This document shows positions 1 to 4,662 of a stretch of DNA of 7,777 bases, in pieces. The stretch comes from CAZFPN01 sp044370655 (GTDB lineage: Bacteria; Pseudomonadota; Alphaproteobacteria; Rickettsiales; Deianiraeaceae). Each line of letters opens with the position of its first letter. Positions within the stretch are counted from its first letter, which is position 1. A model generated the notes under the pieces. It saw only the letters and a program-made list of their open reading frames with translations. It was not told the DNA's origin and made no database searches. A program made the position numbers and the translations under genes. The stretch covers positions 1-7,777 of the forward strand of contig JBILVD010000055.1 of NCBI GenBank assembly GCA_044370655.1. Reading direction: 5' to 3'.

Positions 1-1
1 C

Positions 2-340
2 GTTATTGAAATGAAAGATGGAGATACTTTTGATACAAAAAAAGTTGCAGGAGAGATTGCTTCTTTAAAAGAATTTGCTGAAAAATTCAAAGTAAAATTC
101 CCTGAATTTGAAGTCTTTCCTAAATTTTGCTCTTTTAATTTGATTGATAAAAAAAAGATAATTCACGGATTAAAAGGTAAAATCACTGAAGAAATGGCAA
201 TGACAGGAGAAGAATTTTGCCAATTGTTTGATATTTCTTATAAAAATATTTTAGAGCAAAGAAAAAGTTTCGCTCCTATAAATTTGAAGTATTTTGTGAG
301 CGAACTTTTAAAAATTCCTGAAGTAAAAAATCTGATATGA
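2..340 (+). CDS. Probable type II restriction endonuclease, C-terminal part (5' truncated by window edge)
   Basis: The reading frame is open from the first base, so this is the last 112 residues of a longer protein; the ATG at position 11 is internal. The visible part begins VIEMKDGDTFDTKK. The IEMK tetrapeptide fits the [D/E]-x-K half of a PD-(D/E)xK nuclease active site, and the K-DG-FDTKK context is one I associate with type II restriction enzymes that sit beside a methyltransferase. The rest is a helical, charged tail (TGEEFCQLFDISY, NLKYFVSELLKI) without further motifs. Its TGA overlaps the ATG of the downstream methyltransferase (ATGA), which indicates one transcript and coupled translation. 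The assignment relies on the ExK motif plus the neighbour; the exact family and recognition site cannot be told because the N-terminal part is missing. Confidence 0.6.
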   Translation, partial: VIEMKDGDTFDTKKVAGEIASLKEFAEKFKVKFPEFEVFPKFCSFNLIDKKKIIHGLKGKITEEMAMTGEEFCQLFDISYKNILEQRKSFAPINLKYFVSELLKIPEVKNLI

Positions 341-1005
341 AAGAGCTTGAGCCTTATATAAACAAGAAAAACCAAATGGATGGCAGGGATTTGCTTGCAA
401 AAATTCCAAATGAAGCTATAAGCCTTGCATTTTTTGACCCTCAATACAGAGGCATAATGGATAAAATGAAATACGGCAACGAAGGGGCAAGGCAAAAAGA
501 AAGGGCGTTATTAACTCAAATGTCTGAGGAAGTAATTAGAGAATTTATAAAGGAAATTGATAGAGTTTTAAAGCCGTCTGCCCACTTGATGCTATGGGTG
601 GATAAGTTTCACTTAGCAGAAGGCACGCTTCCTTGGACAGAAGGAACAAATCTCAATCTCGTTGATGTTATCACTTGGGATAAAGGCAAGATAGGTATGG
701 GATACCGAACAAGAAGAAAGGCGGAATATTTAATTATTTTTCAAAAACTTCCTAAAAGGGCAAAGGGAGTGTGGCTCGTGCATGATATACCAGATGTTTG
801 GCTTGAGAAAATAAAACTTAACCACCCTCACTCAAAACCTGTGCAATTGCAATCTGCCCTTATCAACGCTACCACAAAAGAGGGGGATTTAGTGTTGGAC
901 CCTGCCTCGGGTGGATTTTCCGTCTTCTCTGCTTGTAAAATGCTAAACAGAAGCTTCATCGGTTGCGATTTGGAAGTTAAAGAAGAAGGGAAGCTTTTAA
1001 TTTAA
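337..1005 (+). CDS. Beta-class site-specific DNA methyltransferase (N6-adenine or N4-cytosine)
   Basis: A 222-residue SAM-dependent DNA methyltransferase. The catalytic motif IV appears first, as DPQY (residues 34-37). The SAM-binding region comes last: HPHSKPVQLQSALI (163-176) resembles motif X, LVLDPASGGFSV (186-196) is motif I, and FIGCDL (207-212) is the end of the following strand. The order IV...X-I is that of the beta class, whose members methylate adenine N6 or cytosine N4. The central part (about 95-160) is the likely target-recognition segment. Motif IV has Q where DPPY is the most common form, a variant seen in some phage and prophage enzymes. The start overlaps the stop of the putative restriction gene by ATGA, so the pair probably forms a restriction-modification system, with this enzyme protecting host DNA. 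Its stop codon overlaps that of the opposing tail gene. Confidence 0.85.
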   Translation: MKELEPYINKKNQMDGRDLLAKIPNEAISLAFFDPQYRGIMDKMKYGNEGARQKERALLTQMSEEVIREFIKEIDRVLKPSAHLMLWVDKFHLAEGTLPWTEGTNLNLVDVITWDKGKIGMGYRTRRKAEYLIIFQKLPKRAKGVWLVHDIPDVWLEKIKLNHPHSKPVQLQSALINATTKEGDLVLDPASGGFSVFSACKMLNRSFIGCDLEVKEEGKLLI

Positions 1006-1967
1006 GATAAATGCTGTATTCTAAGTTGCATTTTTGTGAATGATATTGATGTTGTTAAGTTAGAATTTGAAGCGGTTAAGAAAATTCTATATCCTTGAGT
1101 GAACCATCCGTCTGTATTTCCCGCATTAACATCACTTGCTAAATTTATATTAAAATTCATCCAAGTAAAACTTTGATTTATGCCATCTGTACTAGAAATA
1201 TAATCTCCTCCAAAAATAACATTACTGTCTTTTCTTTGAAAATATATTACAAACTTCCTTTCATTTGAAGAAGAAACGCTACCGTCAGCTCTTATATTTA
1301 TTGCAAGAGGAGTGTATCTATCTCTAAAACTTGTTGCTTTTATGTACTTCAATCCTCCATCATCTACTATATTAAGTAATGGATTAACTGAGGTGGCTGT
1401 GAATTGTGCTATAATTGGGGTTAAATCAACTGGAGTTGTGTTTCCATTTAATAAACCTGTTAAACTTGATGAGAAAAGACTTGAATGTGTTGAATTGCTT
1501 GCATTCCATTCTGATTTTCCCGGTAAGTTATTGTTTATTATATTGCTTGCACTTAGATTTGTAATCAAGCTTCCATCAAGTGCGGGATATCTGCCTGAAC
1601 CATCTAACTGAACTAACTTGTTTGCACTATTAAATGCGTTGCCTGACAATGTGACATCGGGGGAAAGCCTCGCATTTTCTAAAGTGCCTGATTTTATGTT
1701 ATTTGCGGTTAAACTTGTTGTTTTAACATACTCCGTTGTTGCAAGTTTTTTTGAGTTATCGTTAATACCTGGTGTTACTGAGGTTGGAATAGACTTAAAA
1801 TCATAACCATCTCCTGCAATTTGATAAACCGAACTTCCGTCTACACTGCCAATAAAAAGTTTTGTTAGCCCTGCGTTTTCTTGTATTGCAAGCTCTCCAG
1901 ATGTAAGTTGACTTGTGGTAGGCGTTGCGGATGTTCTAGTTCTTTTGATTTTAATTATTTGCGTCAT
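1002..1967 (-). CDS. Phage tail-fibre-like protein
   Basis: A 321-residue protein built like a phage tail fibre or receptor-binding protein. Residues 1-50 (IKIKRTRTSATPTTSQLTSG followed by ELAIQ and KLFIG) match the short N-terminal module found on many phage fibres and tropism determinants. INDNSKKLATTEYVK (68-82) is the common fibre repeat of the type NSTKIATTAYV. SGTLENARLS (93-102) and LVQLDGSGRYPALDGSLITNL (118-138) are further fibre-type repeats. Residues 140-180 are rich in Ser, Asn and Thr, and the beta-rich C-terminal part (about 180-321) is the likely distal receptor-binding domain. There is no signal peptide or membrane segment. No other structural phage gene is visible here, so it is either the edge of a prophage beyond the window or an orphan remnant; the frame is intact. 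It starts at ATG 1967 without a visible Shine-Dalgarno sequence and converges on the methyltransferase with overlapping stops. Confidence 0.75.
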   Translation of the reverse strand: MTQIIKIKRTRTSATPTTSQLTSGELAIQENAGLTKLFIGSVDGSSVYQIAGDGYDFKSIPTSVTPGINDNSKKLATTEYVKTTSLTANNIKSGTLENARLSPDVTLSGNAFNSANKLVQLDGSGRYPALDGSLITNLSASNIINNNLPGKSEWNASNSTHSSLFSSSLTGLLNGNTTPVDLTPIIAQFTATSVNPLLNIVDDGGLKYIKATSFRDRYTPLAINIRADGSVSSSNERKFVIYFQRKDSNVIFGGDYISSTDGINQSFTWMNFNINLASDVNAGNTDGWFTQGYRIFLTASNSNLTTSISFTKMQLRIQHLS

Positions 1968-2014
1968 GATGTAAAAAATAAAATATCTTATATTTAAAAA
2001 ATAATTATCTTGTA

Positions 2015-2049
2015 TGTAAGCAAAATAAAATTATAAAAATATGCTTACA
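2015..2049. repeat. Inverted repeat upstream of the tail-fibre gene
   Basis: Perfect 8-bp arms TGTAAGCA (2015-2022) and TGCTTACA (2042-2049) are separated by 19 AT-rich bases. The repeat lies about 50 bp upstream of the tail-fibre start, in the 1968-2183 interval that otherwise shows only AT-rich sequence and very short chance ORFs. It could be an operator or a weak hairpin; it has no T-run that would make a convincing terminator. Confidence 0.35.
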
Positions 2050-2183
2050 AAGAATGAATACTTAAAATATAATTGTTTAGAAAATCAGTTGTAAAAAATA
2101 TGAAAAAATTAAATATAAATCTTCTTCTTGTGATAAAAATTGTAAAGTTTTTATTAAAAAAGGTGAAGTAAGTTAAAGTGGTT

Positions 2184-2217
2184 AAAAAATGGAGGCTTCT
2201 GTTGCAAGGTGCCCCCA
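2184..2217 (-). terminator. Rho-independent terminator of ssrA
   Basis: Read on the minus strand, TGGGGGC (2217-2211) pairs with GCCTCCA (2196-2190) with one G-U pair and a 14-base loop, followed directly by TTTTTT (2189-2184). It lies just after the last structured part of the tmRNA coding piece. Confidence 0.65.
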
Positions 2218-2530
2218 AAACCCCTAAATAAAGCTAAAGAATTCCGCCCTAAATAAAGGGCAAAACCTTAAACCTAGGCTCAATTAGAGACTAAGCAAAA
2301 GCATGAACTTGGTTCAAGCTTGAAACAAAAGAAGCAACAACGTTACTTACTTTAGCTTTAACTTTAGCGAATGCGTTTGCAATGCCATTTATGTGTTTTC
2401 CAAAAGATAACGCACTTCTAGACTGCGAGCAAGAACCTTTTTTACGTCTAGCCTGTCGAAAGCTGTTTCACCCCCATAAAGTTTGGTGGAGGTGCTGGGT
2501 TCTGCCCCCAGGTCCAAACTAACCTCAAAA
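2218..2530 (-). ncRNA. ssrA: Circularly permuted (two-piece) tmRNA
   Basis: tmRNA rescues ribosomes stalled on broken mRNA and tags the nascent peptide for proteolysis. On the minus strand the acceptor piece comes first: a T-arm with stem CTGGG/CCCAG (2511-2507 with 2499-2495), the 3' acceptor strand CACCTCC (2494-2488), discriminator A and an encoded CCA (2486-2484). After only eight bases (2483-2476) the coding piece begins with GGGGGTG (2475-2469), which forms a 7-bp acceptor stem with CACCTCC. Its third pair is G-U, the alanine identity element of tmRNAs, and CTTTCGACAGG follows as the D-loop-like segment. The tag frame runs from GCA 2380 to TAG 2291. A hairpin GCCCT/AGGGC (2261-2246) lies near the 3' end. 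The permuted order acceptor-then-coding is the alphaproteobacterial type (also known in some other groups). The outer ends given are estimates from the surrounding terminator and the start of recognisable structure. Confidence 0.9.
2291..2380 (-). other. tmRNA tag-peptide reading frame (29 encoded residues)
   Basis: The resume codon is probably GCA at 2380-2378, because the next codon AAC gives the Ala-Asn beginning shared by most tags (E. coli ANDENYALAA). The frame then stays open for 29 codons to TAG. The tag begins ANAFAKVKAK, has a serine and valine-rich middle and ends NQVHAFA. Including the alanine brought by the charged tmRNA the appended peptide would be 30 residues, about two to three times the usual bacterial length. 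The -AFA end differs from the common -LAA or -VAA end but, from memory, resembles mycoplasma tags that end in YAFA. The start is inferred by analogy; the frame and stop are seen directly. Confidence 0.7.
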
Positions 2531-2573
2531 AAGCCCGTTTTTTAATTGCTAATAGCAAGTTGCCTTGCAAGTA

Positions 2574-2602
2574 AGCATAAACTGAATATTGCAAATTTGC
2601 AA
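2574..2602 (-). promoter_or_regulatory. Candidate ssrA promoter
   Basis: On the minus strand TTGCAA (2602-2597) and TATGCT (2579-2574) are 17 bases apart, matching sigma-70-type -35 and -10 boxes. Transcription would begin near 2567, about 40-55 bases before the first recognisable acceptor-piece structure. AT-rich sequence makes chance matches easy. Confidence 0.4.
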
Positions 2603-2661
2603 GCATTATTTGACATTTTTATAGGACTTGCTAAATCATTATAGACATTAACATGATATAA

Positions 2662-2763
2662 TTGTTTATAAAAGAATGTAGGTTTTGTGGTAGAAAAAGA
2701 ATAGTGAAGGATGGATTTATGGAAGGGAAGCAAAGAAAGGGAGGCGAAGATAGAAAAATATGA
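2662..2763 (+). pseudogene. IS1-family InsA-like N-terminal fragment
   Basis: From a possible TTG start at 2662 the frame reads MFIKECRFCGRKRIVKDG and then FMEGKQR, and stops at TGA 2761-2763. The CxxC pair (CRFC) followed by IVKDG and GKQR is the characteristic start of IS1-family transposases (zinc finger, then V-K-N-G and G-K-Q-R-Y). The second CxxC expected after GKQRY is absent; the sequence becomes GGEDRKI and stops, so the deletion junction or a frameshift lies near 2737-2760. Not functional. Confidence 0.65.
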
Positions 2764-2766
2764 TAG

Positions 2767-2818
2767 TGATTCTGAATCCAATGATTCTTTGTTTTCTAAT
2801 TCTGATTCTGAATCCAAT
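2767..2818 (+). repeat. 16-bp direct repeat inside the IS remnant
   Basis: TGATTCTGAATCCAAT occurs exactly at 2767-2782 and 2803-2818, 36 bases apart. In one forward frame the stretch would encode a Ser/Asp/Asn-rich run (DSDSESND and NSDSESNK). It lies between the two transposase fragments and may have arisen during the decay or rearrangement of the element. Confidence 0.6.
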
Positions 2819-2834
2819 AAAGAAATTACAATAA

Positions 2835-2945
2835 AAGCATATAGTTAAAAAAGCAGAGATATCTTTAGTTGAATCTTTTAATTGTAGACTTAGAAATTAT
2901 CTTGCTAGATTAAAAAGAAGGACTTTAGTTAAAGTAAGAATATAG
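2835..2945 (+). pseudogene. IS1-family transposase (InsB-like) C-terminal fragment
   Basis: The frame after a TAA at 2832 reads KHIVKKAEISLVESFNCRLR and continues NYLARLKRRTLVKVRI, ending in TAG at 2943-2945. The block LVESFN-RLR-YLARLKRRT is the conserved end of IS1-family transposases and contains the glutamate of the catalytic DDE triad. The fragment has no start codon and is in a different frame from the N-terminal fragment, so it is a remnant. Confidence 0.7.
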
Positions 2946-3071
2946 ATATGTTAAGGCTTAGTATTATAACTTGCAAGATTAAAAGCTCAAGTATTATGAT
3001 TTTGCTTCATAAGGAGGAGGTATTATCTATAATTATTTAGCAAGTCCTTTTATAGCTTAACATTGAAAAAT

Positions 3072-3794
3072 CTACTCAATAATAGTATATTTACACTCCC
3101 CAGAAAGCACTTTTTGCAACGCTTTCTCTTGTTTGATAGAAAACACAATAATTGGCATTTTTCTATCTCTTGCCATTGAAACGGCGGTTATATCCATCAC
3201 TTTTAAGTTTTTTTCAATTAATTCTTTATGAGAGATTTTATCAAACCTTATTGCCTCTTTTTCAAGTTTTGGGTCAGCGGAATAAATGCCATCTACACTA
3301 GTACCTTTTAACATAAGGTCGCACCCAATTTCTAAGCTACGGAGAGTTGCTGTTGTGTCTGTTGTAAAGAATGGATTTCCCGTCCCTGCTGCAAAAATTA
3401 CAACTCTTCCCTTTTCAACATGTCTTATAGCTCTTCTTCTTATATAAGGCTCGCAAACTGCCGTAATTGGAATAGCGGACTGCACTCTAGCAGGCACACC
3501 TTCTTGCTCTAAAATATTTTGAAGTGCAATTGCATTCATTATTGTTGCCATCATTCCCATATAATCCGCAACTGATCTATCCATTCCCATCTTCTCACCA
3601 TACACACCTCTGTATATATTTCCACCGCCAACAACAAGGCAAATTTCAAGCCCAAGAGACATAGCAAATTTAATGTCATTTGCAATCTCTCTCATAACTT
3701 TTACATCGTATCCGTGAATTTGCTCGCCCATTAGGCATTCTCCCGAGATTTTATACAATATTCTTTTACATTTTTTACCATTTACTGTAATCAT
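3072..3794 (-). CDS. pyrH: UMP kinase (uridylate kinase)
   Basis: Phosphorylates UMP to UDP with ATP in pyrimidine nucleotide synthesis; a cytoplasmic hexamer of the amino-acid kinase fold. The 240-residue length is normal. Visible motifs: YKISGE (14-19) at the phosphate-binding start, VVGGGNIYRG (54-63), MDRSVADYMGMMAT (71-84) for UMP binding, and GTGNPFFTTDTTA (137-149), followed by LKGTSVDGIYSADPK (162-176). I chose the ATG at 3794, one base after the ftsY stop (TGATATG); a TTG at 3806 would add four residues and overlap ftsY. No Shine-Dalgarno is visible, so translation probably depends on coupling to ftsY. It is last in the operon after pnp and ftsY. The usual partner frr is not downstream; a decayed IS begins 24 bp beyond the stop. 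No clear terminator is seen between pyrH and the IS. Confidence 0.96.
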   Translation of the reverse strand: MITVNGKKCKRILYKISGECLMGEQIHGYDVKVMREIANDIKFAMSLGLEICLVVGGGNIYRGVYGEKMGMDRSVADYMGMMATIMNAIALQNILEQEGVPARVQSAIPITAVCEPYIRRRAIRHVEKGRVVIFAAGTGNPFFTTDTTATLRSLEIGCDLMLKGTSVDGIYSADPKLEKEAIRFDKISHKELIEKNLKVMDITAVSMARDRKMPIIVFSIKQEKALQKVLSGECKYTIIE

Positions 3795-3795
3795 A

Positions 3796-4656
3796 TCAGT
3801 TTTCAAAAATATTTTTTACAAATTCTTCAGCGTGAAATGGACTTAAATCGTTTAAATCCTCACCAACTCCAACAAAATAAATGCCTAAATCAAGTTCGTT
3901 TGCAATAGAGAGAACTGCCCCCCCTTTAGAAGAGCTATCTAATTTTGTAATGCAAAGACCGTCAAGTTTTATAAATTTTGCAAACTCTCTACCTTGAGAA
4001 ATAGCATTCTGTCCAGCACTTCCATCAATAACCAAAAGGCTAATGTCAGGCTTTTCTAGGTTGATTTTGCGAATAACAAACTGCATTTTAGAAAGCTCGT
4101 CCATTAACGCCTTATTTGAGTGCAATCTACCTGAGGTATCAATTATAAGGACGTCAAACTTCTCCTCCACTGCTCTTTTTACACTTCTATAGCAAACAGC
4201 GGAAGGATCCTCCCTTTCTTTCAATCTCTTTTCAATGCTAATTCCTGCTTGCTTCACCCACGCTTCTAACTGCTCTGTTGCGGCAACTCTAAAAGTATCG
4301 CATGCCCCAACAAGCACCTTTTTGCCCTCTAAAGCAAATTTATTTGCTAACTTTCCAATTGTTGTTGTTTTTCCACTTCCGTTAACGCCAGCAATGAAAA
4401 TGACAAATGGAGTATTAGATTGTTCTATTTTTAGAGACCTTTCCTTTGGTTTTAAGATGGATATAATTTTAGAAGAAATTTGCTCTTTTACCTCATCTGC
4501 CGTTTTTAGCTTTGAAAGTTCAGGAGTTATTATCTTACTTACAATACTAAAGCTTGCGTCAGCATTAATTAAGGCTTCTTCAAAATACTCTATCACCTGC
4601 TCTGGAAGGAGAGTTTTTTTTGTAAAAATCGTTTTAATTTTGCTAAAAATAGACAT
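3796..4656 (-). CDS. ftsY: Signal recognition particle receptor FtsY
   Basis: SRP-type GTPase that receives ribosome-nascent-chain complexes from Ffh at the inner membrane. At 286 residues it lacks the long acidic A domain of the E. coli protein, as in many Alphaproteobacteria, and has only a short basic, amphipathic N-terminus (FSKIKTIFTKK) and a helical N domain to about residue 75. G-domain motifs: GVNGSGKT (90-97), DTFRVAA (120-126), DTSGR (173-177), SAGQN (213-217), TKLD (237-240) and GVGE (263-266), ending with DLSPFHAEEFV. The G3 motif has Ser where DTAGR is the standard form. Its ATG lies six bases after the pnp stop and its TGA is one base before the pyrH ATG, so it is co-transcribed and probably coupled to both. 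Confidence 0.96.
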   Translation of the reverse strand: MSIFSKIKTIFTKKTLLPEQVIEYFEEALINADASFSIVSKIITPELSKLKTADEVKEQISSKIISILKPKERSLKIEQSNTPFVIFIAGVNGSGKTTTIGKLANKFALEGKKVLVGACDTFRVAATEQLEAWVKQAGISIEKRLKEREDPSAVCYRSVKRAVEEKFDVLIIDTSGRLHSNKALMDELSKMQFVIRKINLEKPDISLLVIDGSAGQNAISQGREFAKFIKLDGLCITKLDSSSKGGAVLSIANELDLGIYFVGVGEDLNDLSPFHAEEFVKNIFEN

Positions 4657-4662
4657 GATTTT

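Larger units (their letters stand above)
2624..3047 (+). mobile_element. Decayed, internally deleted IS1-family insertion sequence
   Basis: The 424-bp element is bounded by imperfect inverted repeats beginning GGACTTGCTAAAT; the outer 27 bases match at 24 positions (2624-2650 against 3047-3021). It lies between TTTTATA direct repeats. Inside, both ends of an IS1-type transposase survive in different frames: a zinc-finger start at 2662 and a C-terminal end at 2835-2945. The middle, which should carry most of the DDE catalytic domain, is missing, and a short stretch with a 16-bp direct repeat stands in its place. About 100 non-coding bases (2946-3047) follow the transposase stop and are nearly identical in the second copy at the window end. 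The element sits 24 bp downstream of the pyrH stop and upstream of ssrA. It cannot move by itself but might be mobilised by an intact relative. Confidence 0.75.
2617..3054. repeat. 7-bp target-site duplication TTTTATA flanking the IS1-like element
   Basis: TTTTATA occurs at 2617-2623 directly before the left end and again at 3048-3054 directly after the right end. The match could be read as 8 bp (TTTTATAG) if the left G is assigned to the target. The pair marks the insertion event and fixes the element boundaries. Confidence 0.65.

Noticed and set aside
1312..1806. Plus-strand ORFs opposite the tail-fibre gene
   Set aside because: The minus strand carries clear tail-fibre repeats; the plus frames are low-complexity complements.
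2100..2171. 23-residue hydrophobic ORF beginning MKKLNINLLL
   Set aside because: Too short, in very AT-rich DNA where such ORFs arise by chance, and without a ribosome-binding site.
2610..2645. Plus-strand TTGACA with a possible -10 box across the left IS boundary
   Set aside because: The sequence at the required 17-base spacing is not a convincing -10, and there is no intact gene downstream.
2542..2817. 91-residue minus-strand ORF across the ssrA promoter region and the left part of the IS
   Set aside because: It is antisense to the IS1 fragments and crosses the IS boundary; its Ser/Glu-rich start is just the complement of the 16-bp repeat. No family recognised.
3795..3806. TTG at 3806 as the start of pyrH
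   Set aside because: It adds only four residues, overlaps ftsY, and the ATG at 3794 directly follows the ftsY stop, which fits coupled translation better.
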